This document shows, in pieces, positions 22,455-33,950 of a stretch of 64,000 nucleotides of DNA. Position numbers and translations under genes: made by a program. This DNA is from Petrosia ficiformis (taxonomy: Eukaryota; Porifera; Demospongiae; Haplosclerida; Petrosiidae), in NCBI GenBank assembly GCA_947044365.1, contig OX345636.1, forward strand, positions 29,926,466 to 29,990,465. Reading direction: 5' to 3'. Positions within the stretch are counted from its first letter, which is position 1, and each line of letters opens with the position of its first letter. Below the pieces are notes generated by a model. It was given only the letters and a program-made list of their open reading frames with translations. It did not search any database and was not told where the DNA came from.

Positions 22455-23600
22455 AAAAGATCATCAGTGCATTTCCTCATCTGAAGGATGACATCATATA
22501 TTTACAAACAACAAAAAGTGGGGATTTATTCAAAGCAGATGCTAGTGAATATAATGGTGAAACTGTTTTGAATCTAGCAGGAAGTGGGTGTCTGTATATA
22601 ACCACTACAAAGCCACAAGGCTCTGAAGGTCAAAAAGGAGTGTGTTCACCTAGTCCAGTTCAAGTGTTTGTTAAGCCTAATGTGAAAAAAGATGGGTTGC
22701 CACAGCTAGTGGTACTTACAAAACGTTCAAAAGTATGTCCTTGTATGGCAATATGATGATTAGCTTGTAATATCCTTTTAAATTATAACAGACCAGAAAT
22801 TGAAACAAGACCTTTTTGACGAAAAATTTTATTTTCTGGTGAAGAGCGAGTCGTTGTACCACCAACCCAATAGATATAATGATGACCCAGCAGCTAAGGT
22901 TGTCTGATAATCATAAGTAAATTGATAATCAATAATTATATTACTTTTTATATAGTTTAAATTGAATACTGAAAAGGGAGAATTTTTTGGGGCTATGAAT
23001 TTACCAGTACACTACTGGTTATTAGAGAGAAAACATAATGGATTACCCTCATTGAAGGAGGTGGACAACTTCTGTGTGGTCAATGAAGAACTGTTTAATG
23101 AGTATGACTTTTTTAAGTGTTCTTATAATAAGCAGTGGAGTAGGAAGATGAATAGTAGAGGGTCACAGCAATTAGTAATGATTGAGGAAACACCCAAAAT
23201 GGGTTCCGGAGGTCCTCCCCCCAGAAAAAAGTTAAGAAAATTAATAGGTGCTGTTAGATGGACTTTCTGAGCAATACAGGGTGTAATAGGTAGACTAAAC
23301 TATAGAGTCACCTAAATCTGCATATACTTCACAATTATTTTAACATTCATTGCAAGATAGTATTATGGATATTTGGGGGGCCTGGCCCCCCCTGTTCCTA
23401 CTCCACTGTAATAAGTCTCATGTAGAATTGCTGTTACCCTTTAACAACCTTGTAATTCATTATATGGAGAAGAACAAGATTCCCATAAGATGTGTTGACA
23501 TGTTTCAACAAAAGTTTATCAATTTTCCACCAAATAGAATTGATGACATTTGTGAGTGGATTGAAGAGGCCAGAGAGACGTTTCACAATATTGCAGATTG
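22455..23600 (+). pseudogene. Unknown multi-exon gene fragment
   Basis: Open stretches separated by good splice sites: 22455-22735 (KIISAFPHLKDDIIYLQTTK..), about 22792-22897 (QDLFDEKFYFLVKSESLYHQ), 22958-23269 (GEFFGAMNLPVHYWLLERKH, then GSGGPPPRKKLRKL) and 23350-23600 (PLFLLHCNKSHVELLLPFNN, then RIDDICEWIEEARETFHNI). I do not recognise the family. The last piece is cut at 23600, where an inverted repeat shared with 28245-28498 begins, so the gene seems truncated by a rearrangement. The GGPPPxKK motif recurs at the start of the two copies at 32997 and 34605. Confidence 0.35.
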
Positions 23601-23855
23601 GCCTTATCGTTGGTTGCCCACCCAAACCAAACAAGACAGGGAGGTTGTGACTTCAACATCACTGTTAAGAAACGAATAAAAGCATTCAGCTTTTCGTAAA
23701 TGAAGGCTTTTCTGCATAAGCAAACAATCTTTCTGGCTGGATTCTGCACACGTTATCTTAGTCTCCAGCTCATCACATACAGTACAAGTATCTGTACGAG
23801 GACGTCCAAAGGAGATATTAAACTTAGTATTAAATCTATTTCTGTAAAACTCATA
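23600..23855. repeat. Inverted duplication, arm 1
   Basis: 23600-23855 is nearly identical to the reverse complement of 28245-28498. It covers the FYRNRF...CDELETKI part of the DUF7869-like gene. The two arms lie 4.4 kb apart and enclose the 5' part of that gene and the CACTA transposase gene. Confidence 0.85.
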
Positions 23856-24641
23856 GGTAACTATCGGTTTTGCTGTTCCTCCAGCTTTTAATTCATCATA
23901 AACATCTGGTTCATACATTTCAAGATAAAGCTCATGCATACTTGCAATTGACAGATCACTAGACAAGTAGACTTTGTCAGGATTATCTTGCCTCGAGTAA
24001 TGTGATTCACGAGCAGGAAAAGATCGTATGTGAGCATCAATCTGGTGCAATACATCATCTCCAATGGTATTAGGCCTGTTTGTATGATTCCCCCGTTTAT
24101 CCAAAGGGGCACACACACCCTCCTTGTAAGACCTGGCAATCCTTTTCAGTCGATCTGTTGATATCCCATGGATGTGAGCAAGACCTACTTGACAGACTGA
24201 TGTTTCTTGTCCTTTGATCACCACCTAATAATATGAATAAACATCAAAGGGGTGTAAATTTATCAGTATAACTACCTTGTATGAATACGAAAGTCGTCTT
24301 GCAGCACGACTGCCTTGTCTTGGTCTGTGTCTTTGCACTCTCTTAGGTGAAATTAGACCATGCAAATACGCATCTTGCAAGTTTTTCGTTCCTAAATCAT
24401 TAAAAGATTCAAGGAGGCAAGACGTTTCCTCAGCAGTAAACTTTGCAAAGCATTGCAATTTACATGAGCAGGGGGATCCTGCCTTCCTTGCAGCTACAAC
24501 AGTACCATCAGCTCTGGTGTAAGATTCACCTTTTGCATGCTTTGCTTTCATAGCATTTCTTGTCCATTGTTCTGGCTGTCTAGGTCTCTTTTTAGGCTTC
24601 TCAGTATATGTTGGAAGGATAGTGCAAGCTTCACTGGACAT
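23600..24641 (-). pseudogene. DUF7869-like transposon-associated gene, 3'-truncated
   Basis: Exon 1 (24641-24276) contains a cysteine patch (GSPCSCKLQCFAKFTAEETS) and the block LGTKNLQDAYLHGLISPKRV. After an intron, exon 2 (24224 on) reads VCQVGLAHIHGISTDRLKRI, then PLDKRGNHTNRPN, SFPARESHYSRQDNPDKVYL and RPRTDTCTVCDELETKI. These blocks are typical of a large family of repetitive animal genes I know as DUF7869-domain proteins; biochemical role unknown. The protein should continue well past CDELETKI but shifts frame and ends at 23604, so the C-terminal half is lost. Confidence 0.65.
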
Positions 24642-24699
24642 ATTTACAAGTGTAACAGCTACTAAATCAACAATAATTACACAGCTGAACATCTACCGT

Positions 24700-24920
24700 G
24701 TAGTAAAAATACACGGCGACGCCCACCGCGTATAACATTAATTATTAAAATGTACCCTCTAGTGTTATAATCATGAATAAAAACTTTTAGAACTAAAGAT
24801 CTGAACATTTTTAGATCAAAAGCTTTAGAGAAAAAATAATACAATACCCGATAAACATTTTAAACAAATAATATGTATTTTCATTTTTTTGGACTTAGTG
24901 AGTTTTTGCACTGGAATATA
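24700..24920. other. Spacer between two minus-strand genes
   Basis: AT-rich, with a GC-richer island CACGGCGACGCCCACCGCG (24712-24730) just upstream of the DUF7869-like gene that could belong to its promoter. No ORF is seen. Confidence 0.3.
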
Positions 24921-24924
24921 CTTT

Positions 24925-27922
24925 TTAAAATGACACCAAAGCTATAAATGTCAGTTGCTGCACAATTAGATCCAGAGCTATGTGTTTAAACCAAACAAGA
25001 TAGTATGGTGCCTTACTGCTTTGCATCCCCCACAGCCAACAAACATTTGGGTGGGCAGTATCCCTGTGTCTAGAGTGGAGATCTGCAAACAGATAAGCAA
25101 ATTCTGATGGTAACTTTTGCAAGAGAGATTGTTGTTGTTGGAGAAACTTATCCATCATCTGTGACTCTATGTATTTGTTGTTTGTGTGGTAATCTCCTAA
25201 TATGCCATTCAGACACTCAAATGCAAAACACCAAAAACTGTATACAGGCCCGTAATCCCTAATACAATCTTCCAAGTGAAGATGCAAGTGCATGTTAATG
25301 GTGCAGTTGTCTACTCCATACAATGACTCATGAAGTCTAAGAAATTGACTGAAGCACTGATGGGCCTCATGTGCCTTCTTAAGTGATATAATTCAACTAC
25401 ACAAAGTTAAACAACCCCTAACAAACAACATCCAGCATCTGTAATTAATGCTCAGGTGGTAAAATATGCTTAAGAGCTACTGGCGACAAAATCACACACC
25501 AGTTTCTCCGCTGATCTGCAGTGAAACCAGAAAATGAAGATGCAATTTTGGTGGGTATTCTTCCAGCATGATGAGGAAGTGTGATATTAGATACAATACA
25601 TTCAACTTCTTTTAACTGTTGAGGAGATACTATGCCACTACTTGTCCAAATTCCCATTACATACTTAGTTGTCCCCAAAAGAAGATTGTGCATAGGATCA
25701 ATTACATGCATTCTGACAGGATCAAAGTAAGGCAGTTGTAAAAGTGCAGAATAGCGTACACCATATTTTGATGCAATTCGATCACCTTCAGTTTTTGATT
25801 TGGCAAGTCAATGTAGATCAGCATGTATTCGATGATCACAATTGTTTCTTTGTAAACTATTGTTATAATTAATAGGAAATGTACCACATTTAAAAGGCAA
25901 CAAACATTTAGAGCAGGCATTTGCTGAATGGCCAATGAAACCACATAGTTTCCTTGTAGCAGGAATATCAGAAGAAGTTAGAAGTAGTGCAGCTTTAATA
26001 TTAACATGTACATTGCCAGGCAAAGAATATTCCACTCCATTCATAAATAATTGTAGGTCATAGATTAAGGGGGCAAGGAATGAATTAACAGTAAGCTTTG
26101 GCTCAGATGGCCCAGGTATGATTCCACAAAGAATTACATTTTCAGTTTTGTAACGCTCCTCTCTAGGCAAATTTAAAATAATCATAATAATTTATTATAA
26201 AGGACACCAATGGAGTCAGAAACATGTTTATATGGTTGGAACCAATCACAGTTCAAAGCTAATGCAAGATTAAAAGGTGCTTCTAAAAATGGTTCATTGT
26301 TCAGCTTTTGGAGGTCCCTCCAAATTGCTCAATCAGTCATTTCAGACCTACTTGATGGTCTATGTCTCCAGTGTTCACATTGCTGAAGAAATCCTTCTTT
26401 ACCAATTAAACGCTTGATGGGCATACTTTAAAGGCTGATAGCAATACACTTTCTTAGGACGAAGTATATCGTGGCGTTTTGTCTTTATGGTTTTGAGTAG
26501 CACACAGTTACAAGGAAGTCTCTGAGATGGTTGTGGATGGTTAGGAAAGGCAATATGTTTACATAATTTCAACATTTGAGATCCATTAGGTAGTGTTTCA
26601 ATGCAAGAACTGAAATCATACGTAAAGTTACAAGAAGGACTCACAACATATTTAAACATAGTTATTTTGCAGCAATGTAGTTTGAAGGCATCTTTAAAGC
26701 AATGTCTTTGATTTATTTACATTTAGACAATGATGCCACTATACAAGAATGGAAAAAGTGTAACCAAGGCACTGATTGATATTCCAAACGAAAACTGCCA
26801 CATGAAGATGAAGATACATAAAAGTCTTACTGGTATTGGAAGAGTTTGTGTAGATTCTGACGGCTGATTAGTGACATCTTCATTATCACTATCACTATCA
26901 CACACTTCTTCTCCTAAGGTTACCTATAAAAATAACACATAAAATCATCAGTCAGTCACAATTATTATAATGATTAGAAGAAGTTTAGATGCATCTGAGT
27001 TTAAGTTTATTAGCTAACACACAAATTGTAGACAAAGGTTAACGGCTTGGCATTTTCGTCAACACCCAATTGCTTCAAACAGAACAAGTATATGTGTTTA
27101 CCTGGTAACCATCGAGAACATTCAGCAACTGGGAATCCAAGTTGGAATCATTACCATCTACTCCTAACTCTGTTGAGAGAAGCAGAGAATTACAATAATG
27201 GCCACTGGGTATGTGAAACCACAGTGTGTCGGTTAATGTATATATATATATATATTATACATCCAAGATTAATACATTAACTGCATATAGCTTTTTAACT
27301 CGAGTCTGTTAATACATATTACTCATAGTTTTTATTTAATCATCTTATCATCTTATTGTTTTTTTTTTATTTTTTAGATATATATAATGTTAAACTGAGT
27401 GCATCATATTTCCATTTTAAATTTTTAACACCTCTAATATAATTCATAAACACCGTACTAGTGCTCCTGATAAACCTTTTAGAGTATTGGACTGACACCT
27501 TCCACTAGCACCCCGGAAGTGTTGAATCTAAACATGCAGGTGAGCACCCTTAATAGTGCAGCTGCAAGACCCTATTTTTAACAGTGTATACCAACTAAAG
27601 GAGTTGCTTAGAGGAGTCTTAGTACATGATGTACAGCATTGTCTTATCATATATTAATAAAATATTTATTATTTATTTTATTATTAAATGCTCATAATAA
27701 AATGTAATGGTAAGTATAAATTATATATTATAATTGTTTATTTACCATCACTTTCGACTGTTTGACTACTGTCATTACTTGATTGATTTATGATCACCTG
27801 CACACTGCTCAAGCTCACCATCACAGTCCAATTCAGAAGTTCTTAGACAATCCTCTGTGTGCATAATAAGTACTCTTGGCTACGTAGTCCTTGCAGTGCT
27901 CACAGAAAAACCTTTTAGGCAT
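24925..27922 (-). CDS. CACTA (En/Spm, tnp2-like) transposase gene
   Basis: A multi-exon minus-strand gene. It starts at 27922 with MPKRFFCEHCKDYVAKSTYY, a small zinc-finger-like N-terminus. An acidic exon (about 26930-26830) and an exon with NLALALNCDWFQPYKH (about 26240) follow. Next are NLPREERYKTENVILCGIIP (26175), LLTSSDIPATRKLCGFIGHS, then MHVIDPMHNLLLGTTKYVMG (25711) and AGRIPTKIASSFSGFTADQR, and the C-terminal block NMHLHLHLEDCIRDYGPVYS (25290). These are the conserved blocks of animal tnp2/Transposase_21-type proteins. I cannot place every junction, and the ORF looks close to complete; some frame changes may be unseen lesions. Confidence 0.7.
27230..27580. repeat. CACTG-type transposon terminus in the first intron of the CACTA gene
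   Basis: Read on the minus strand from 27579 the sequence begins CACTGTTAAAAATAGGG. The first eleven bases equal those of the copy A terminus at 4482. The matching partner end was not found, so the inserted element may be truncated. A TA microsatellite is at 27238-27256. The rest of the intron is AT-rich without ORFs. Confidence 0.4.
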
Positions 27923-27946
27923 GACTTACGTACTAATTAATAGACT

Positions 27947-28249
27947 ATGCATGCACTGACTCGTGATCCAGGAGTGCACCGTCTAATTCCCGTCAATGCT
28001 CTTTTACACGGACATCGTCCTTCTCCATTTAATATGGTGCGTTTCCCTGTGATGATTACATTACAACATCATAGCATTCCATCATTGGACTATTTTGAGC
28101 CTGTACAAGAAAGTGTTTATAAAGTAGATAATATTGACTTAAATGTTGATGAAATTGGCTCAGACTCAGTATGTGTACCAGAAGTGCAAATTAATTTATC
28201 ATGTGACAATTTACAGCTACTGTCACAACTCATTGACCCTCTTGGATGA
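27947..28249 (+). other. Unknown 100-codon ORF between the CACTA gene and the inverted duplication
   Basis: The ORF (HALTRDPGVHRLIPVNALLH..) starts 25 bp from the CACTA gene start in the opposite direction, and its last codons run into the inverted duplication. I see no known domain. It could be part of the element's other gene or chance. Confidence 0.25.
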
Positions 28250-28498
28250 GTTTTACAGAAATAGATTTAATACTAAGTTTAATATCTCCTTTGGACGTCC
28301 TCATACAGATACTTGTACTGTATGTGATGAGCTGGAGACTAAGATAACGTGTGCAGAATCCAGCCAGAAAGATTCTTTGCTTATGCAGAAAAGCCTTCAT
28401 TTACGAAAAGCTGAATGCTTTTATTCGTTTCTTAACAGTGATGTTGAAGTCACAACCTCCCTGTCTTGTTTGGTTTGGGTGGGCAACCAACGATAAGG
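28245..28498 (+). repeat. Inverted duplication, arm 2 (DUF7869 fragment)
   Basis: Encodes the same peptide block as 23850-23604 (FYRNRFNTKFNISFGRPHTD, then CDELETKITCAESSQKDS) on the opposite strand with a few substitutions. It abuts a kinase-like fragment at 28500. Confidence 0.85.
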
Positions 28499-28499
28499 C

Positions 28500-29108
28500 T
28501 ATTGCCTCATTTTGCCCCTTTCAGTTTTATCCTTAAACACCTTTATGCTCACTTTTATACCCTGGAATGAATTTTGGAAGCAATCTCCAAAAGAACCATC
28601 TCCAATAAACATCTCAGTATTTAGAATTGGGTAATCTAGCAGAGTCATTTATTTCCCTAACTGTTGGGGTTGCTGATGAATAAGTTTGAAAAGAGATAAC
28701 ATGGCTTTGAATACTTCTTAAATGAGCAGGCCCTACTGCAGTGTTTTTTCCTTCAACAGCATCAAGTTCAGCATCAACTAGGCATCTACATAAATAAAAC
28801 AAGTTATTATTACCTAACCAGTGGAGAATCAACAAAAATTAACTGATTTTAGGTTTGGGTTTGGATGTGGTTTTGTTCAGTTGATCCCATGAGTGCCCCT
28901 CCCCCTTATAAATCAGCCACTAATTTTACTCACTCACCTTTGAACATTAATAAGTCTATTCTTGCTTCTTTTCAGTTTTTTCTCTGCGTTTAACAGACTT
29001 TCTTCTAGTGTTGCCTTTTTCTGTTTAAATAATTTAACCTCCTGTAACAAGCATTCCTTGCGTTCTCTTCCTCTTTTTCTTTTCTCCTTCTGTAGAACTT
29101 TCCTCATT
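28500..29108 (-). pseudogene. Coiled-coil plus protein-kinase N-lobe fragment
   Basis: The first exon (29108 to about 28939, GTGAGT donor) is a strongly charged coiled coil (LQEVKLFKQKKATLEESLLN). The next (about 28790 on) reads CLVDAELDAVEGKNTAVG, then in a shifted frame MTLLDYPILNTEMFIGDGSF and GIKVSIKVFKDK. IGDGSFG with the following V.IKVFK has the form of a kinase glycine-rich loop and the ATP-anchoring lysine. The kinase stops at 28500, where the inverted duplication begins. A frame change near 28640 adds to the view that it is a relic. Confidence 0.45.
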
Positions 29109-29214
29109 CTATGACAGTATTACCGCAACAGAATTAGCCTAGGGATAATTCTGATTGGTATCAATTGCCCCGCGATTAGTGCCAAACTCAAGGACTGACA
29201 TGGATGCTTTTGGA

Positions 29215-29592
29215 TTTTATGGCTCCGACCATTGGACAACGTTTTCAGCTACTTGAAAACGATGGCATGTATGAGAAAATTGATAGACTACTCGGAATGG
29301 TAGGACAACAAGGCAACATGATTGCTGCTTTGCAAATGGAACAAAATCCTTGAAAGTCTGAAAAAGGATGTTGATGACCTAAAAACAACTCCTTCCATTA
29401 ATTTAACCACTGAAAGCAGTGTGACACAATTGCCTCGAATCTTATGTGTGAGTTCATTTTAAATGTCTCTAGAAGTTCATACTAAGCTTAAAGTACGTAT
29501 TTATTTATTTATTCTGTTTATAGAGTTCAGTTAAGGAAATACATTCCCAACTGAATCCTGATGAACAGTTTGAATCATCTGAACTGTGAGTA

Positions 29593-29631
<39 letters not shown>

Positions 29632-30481
29632 CAGACTCATTTGCATTTTTCCTACTATATAGGTTTAATAGTCCATATAATCATCACTTCTCAGATCCAA
29701 AGCAACAGTGAGCTGAATAAACATAATCCAAAGATTATTTCAAGTACTATACTTATTTCAAGTACTATACTATAACTAAACAAATAATAAACGTTATTAA
29801 TTTTTTATCATTCAGAGGCAGTTCATCGCTACTATGAGTCTCACAGAAGGCTGTTTAATGATTCCAGAGCATCCCGTAAAGCTCAAGTCAAAACCAACAA
29901 ATCAAAAACCAAACGCCGTTCAAGACAAAAGAAGGTACATATGGATTTAGAACCAATTGAATATATTTGTAATAATTATTTAATATTATAGCTGTTTCAA
30001 AGATGATCAAAATACATCAAACCTAATGAAAAGGAAAAATGGAATACATTAACTGATTTGGGGATGACTGAAGAAAGTGAAGGAGGAAGATGGAACCAAA
30101 GTGCTTGTTCGACATAAACCCCAATGGAGATCTGAAGGTATTTACTTAGTATATAAAATAGGTAGCCTCCATTAGTGTTATTTTAATATACTTCATTTAG
30201 CTGCCAATGCATTAGTATCCAAAGCTGATAGACGATTTATCAAGGCCCAGAAAGGTACAACTGGTACTCCAACTGGTTTTCAACCCTTAAAGAGAGTGGA
30301 AGGTTCACCAGCAACAACAATACATCCAATAAATATGCCTTCCCGGGCTCTCCAAACACCCTCAACAAGTACTAGTTCCACATCTTCCCCACTGGTCACT
30401 GGCACCTCAAACACAAAATTTCATACAGACCTAGAGCCAGATTCTGATGACTCACAACCTTTTAGTGAAGACTTCCATTAA
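29215..30481 (+). CDS. Transposon-accessory ORF convergent with the rve integrase gene
   Basis: Exon-like segments: LLENDGMYEKIDRLLGMVGQ (29243 on, coiled-coil-like, ending at a GTGAGT donor near 29448), SSVKEIHSQLNPDEQFESSE (29523-29587), AVHRYYESHRRLFNDSRASR (about 29818-29936, GTACAT donor), a block with GTKVLVRHKPQWRSE (about 30095-30136), and a last exon to 30481 rich in Ser/Thr/Pro. The MxEE..WRSE block recurs in accessory proteins of repetitive elements, as far as I remember. It ends 178 bp from the 3' end of the integrase gene on the other strand, so the two may form one element. At least one frame problem exists near 29350. Confidence 0.45.
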
Positions 30482-30658
30482 CCATAGATAGTAGTATCTC
30501 TGAATTAATTGTGTTGCAATAATTATAAAAAAAAAAATTCATGATAATTAGATTAAAATTTATTAAGTTAGTCTCCATACGTAGTACTACGGACTCAGTG
30601 AAAATGCTGGAACGGATCTCGTCGTGATTGTTTTGAACACGGAGCCGTATTATTGATT

Positions 30659-32277
30659 TCACGGATACGTCTTGGAAGTACGATAATGCTGTGCATCCCT
30701 TCTGTGTAAAGTGTAAAGTTGAAGAGGAGTTTTTGACTTGCAACTGCTTAATGAATGCATATTCCAAGCACTACAGTATAATTCCTGAGCTTGATTAATT
30801 ACAGGTATGTATATATATATACTGTAATGCAAAAAGGTGCTGCTCATTGATCATGAGAGGATCTAATATACCAAGATGTTCCATATGGTAAAATAAACGG
30901 TAGTATACCTGAAGAACAGGCTGAAAAATATCTCTCCACAATCTTTCTATCCGTTGATTGTGGACGGAGGATCACACAAGCATACTTCCTCGATCCAATC
31001 CCCGCCTTTCTAGTATATATCTACCAATTTCATAGTTCTCTGTCCCTCTGTCGCTTCTCACTCTTGACGGTAGACCATATTTTTTCACAGCAGATTCAAA
31101 CAACTGTAATACAGTTGTAGCTTTATTATTGGCCGAGCAATTTAAGTACACAATCACTATACTAAACCCATCTATGCCACCTTGGACAACCATTCTCCAC
31201 CTCACCAGCTTATGGTTTCCATCTATAGGAAGAAAACATTTGCATTAAAAGATTGTGGAGGTAAAGTAATTTACATTTAATTAATTATTATGATTGTGCA
31301 TGCAAAAATCTGTCTTATTTGATTTTGCAATTTTTTTCTGAATGTTTGATATCAACCAACCATTTTCAGCCATCGTATGTACAAAGTCCATTTGAACAAA
31401 ATCAAGTATGGGAAGTTTAAGACTGCACATAGTCATTGTCAATTTACTGTACACATTTAACTTAAAATTGATTATTAAACACATAATTGTATGTCATTAT
31501 TGTTATTAAATTCCACATCACACACAGTAAAATTTAAATACATGTAACAAAAATGGCATAAATGATTAATCTTACCAATGTGCCAAAGGCTCATAGGTCC
31601 AGGAACTGAATAGAGTTGTCTTACAATAAGTGGATGCCATCTGAGTGCAGTATTAATTGGGTCCACTTCATGGATCACTGATCGAATTCTGTGTCATGGA
31701 ACACGAAATCCCTGTGATCTGACAGCCCCAATGATTATTCGCTCTCCACAATCAGGGAATCTATCTTTTAAGGCTAGTACTAATATTCTAAGATCAGAAT
31801 CTGAAATATCAGAAAAATGTGCCTCTTCAGTTAATCCCAGCTCCATTCTCCTTCTGTAAAGAGTCATTCGTGATATACCAAACATTTTAGCAATTTCTTC
31901 CCATTTGAATCCTAGAGTTCTAAGATGGGACAACTGTTCCTCATCGATACACTCACCATAATCACCAGGTGTTGACTGACTTGACTGTGAATTCCATTTG
32001 TTTGGATTGATGGTGAAATGTTGGCAGATATATCGCTGATTAGACTTTCTATATTATCAAGAAATTCTTCTACATCTTTATCTTGTGTCTGTCCCCTGGC
32101 CTCTTGACGATTGATGAACAACATGTTGACTAAACTCGAGAGACTAAACCCAAGTCCGGAAATATAATGTATAATTTGCGATTGGTTGGGGCAATCCAAA
32201 TGTTCAATATTTCTCAGAAGAGTAGCAAGGGTAGAAAAGAATGTAGTCCATCCTTCTTCCAGTCCCAATCCTTCCAT
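30659..32277 (-). pseudogene. Transposon-derived rve (DDE) integrase gene
   Basis: A minus-strand gene of an integrase-core family common in cnidarian and fish genomes. N-terminal part 32277-31990; then an HTH region GFKWEEIAKMFGISRMTLYR (31905); then IHEVDPINTALRWHPLIVRQ and LYSVPGPMSLWHI at the end of an exon. After an intron come [19 protein letters not shown] (31220) and [14 protein letters not shown]; after a frame change [16 protein letters not shown] (30950), which would hold the catalytic Glu; and a last exon NQAQELYCSAWNMHSLSS ending at 30659. One frameshift near 31980, a TGA near 31693 and a shift after 30975 make it a recent pseudogene. Confidence 0.75.
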
Positions 32278-32289
32278 TTTAAAATTTTG

Positions 32290-32960
32290 CTAATATCATG
32301 CGCATGTGCAAATAATAGAAGTGGGAGAGGGTTTTGTCTGTTACAAACAGCACACCATAGTCTATCTCAATTTACTATAAAACATTCTACTTGTTACTAG
32401 AAATGGTGAAGACATTTGTATCTCTTCTGATTCATCTGAAACATAGAGTGAGTATTTCAGTTTTGCATTACAGCTGCTTGTGATTGAAGTCCAATTCTGA
32501 AAGCTCTAATGGTATCTATTAGTTGTACCTCTTGAAGTACTGGGCATGGCACTAGAAAATTACTATTTTCATAATAGTGATTATAAAACATACATTTTGC
32601 ATCATTCTGTACCATGTGACAATGTATTGTATACATTGTGCTTATGAGAAAGAATACATGTAGGTCAAAACAATCTGATCAGATTGTCCACAGTTGCCCT
32701 TACAGCAAAGACACTTGGAGTGACCTGCCATGAAGTGTATTATAATCATTAAGTGTGCGCATCACCAACAGACAACACCTGTTAGACATAGCACTGCACG
32801 GAAGAAACCATGGTGACAAGGTGAAACTGCACCCACAATTTTGCAAATGGAGTAGTTGAGAAAAAGGGTTCGAGAACTAAGATGATAAGAATAACAATGT
32901 ACACAGGCATTCAATAAATTTTCAGAATAAGATGAGAAATCACCGTTTTTGTAACTGAAA
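32290..32960. other. Gene-free stretch
   Basis: No convincing ORF. The phrase AAACAATCTGATCAG followed by ATTGTCCACAGTTGCCCT (about 32668-32702) recurs, with an insertion, at 49848-49893. An odd run of short GC-richer words lies at 32700-32830. Otherwise nothing is seen. Confidence 0.4.
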
Positions 32961-32996
32961 TAGATATTTTTTTGCCCATCTTCTCTGTGTCATGGA

Positions 32997-33950
32997 ACAG
33001 GGAGGTCCACCACCAAAAGAAGCCAACAACAGAGAAACATTTTCCAGTAAAATACAAAGGGAATAAAATTATGTGTGCAGCTAAAGACCCAGATTTCAAC
33101 CAAGTTTGATATATACGACTAGCTGAATCAACGGTTGATTTAGATTATATGTATGTTGAGGCCGTAGCCCATTACTATTGTGACCTTCATAATGGAAATT
33201 TTATATGAACGATCAAGTAATTCTTGAAAAGGATCTATCTTCATCTGCTACAGTCAAGACGAAATTGATGAGGGACTGCTTTGGATTTAAACTGCTGCAA
33301 GAGAAGTACTTGCCTGTAGTCATCGAGGAGAGACCAGAGCGTTTGGCAGGAACTGGCGATGTAGATTCAGATAATGGAGTTGATTACAGTGATAAGGCAG
33401 TTACAAATCCTTTTACGAAAGAGGAATTATATAATTTTCAAAAACGGCTTAAACTGCTGCACCTTCTGTATCACAATGCAAAACTAGCATCTTTTCAAAG
33501 TGCACGGGGAAAATTTTTTTTTAACTTTGCTGACCGAAATCTTAGCTTTGGATAATGTAAGAATGGATTGTATACACAGCACCAACCCGTCAGGCGATTG
33601 CCAACCTGGTGCGTTAGAGGTAACATGGATCCTCAGCTACCCCAAAACAAGGAGCCACAGTGGCGAGTCGCAACTTAGTGCTAGAACCTAGTCTAGAGTG
33701 GCTGACTTTGTGGTGTGGGATTCCAAAGAAAATGTTTACTGCATCGTCGGAGAAGTAAAAAGCGATGACAACGTACCTGTATTTTTTCAGAGACAGAAAC
33801 AGATTTTGGGTTTATTCAAGAAAAAACAAAAGGCGATGCTAGCATTGGTATGTCAACCATCCTTCATCACCCCGGTGATTGCAAGACAAAAAGTGTCTTC
33901 TATGATAGTGAGCCAACTTCCACGATCAGGCTTTATGGACTATTGCTAAA
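32997..33950 (+). pseudogene. Tandem gene copy 1 with a PD-(D/E)XK-like motif
   Basis: Begins MEQGGPPPKEANN, then in changing frames VDLDYMYVEAVAHYYCDLHN, KLMRDCFGFKLLQEKYLPVV and NGVDYSDKAVTNPFTKEELY. The best preserved block is the last (33600-33945): ALEVTWILSYPKTRSHSGES, then RVADFVVWDSKENVYCIVGE and VKSDDN. The spacing D...GEVK in a strand-loop-strand setting fits the core of PD-(D/E)XK nucleases; that is my inference. There are stops and frame shifts near 33115, 33205, 33540 and 33690. A second copy follows at 34605. Confidence 0.5.

Noticed and set aside
22568..23600. Crinkler-type protein
   Set aside because: I considered it because of nuclease-like relatives nearby, but the N-terminal header pattern is not visible.
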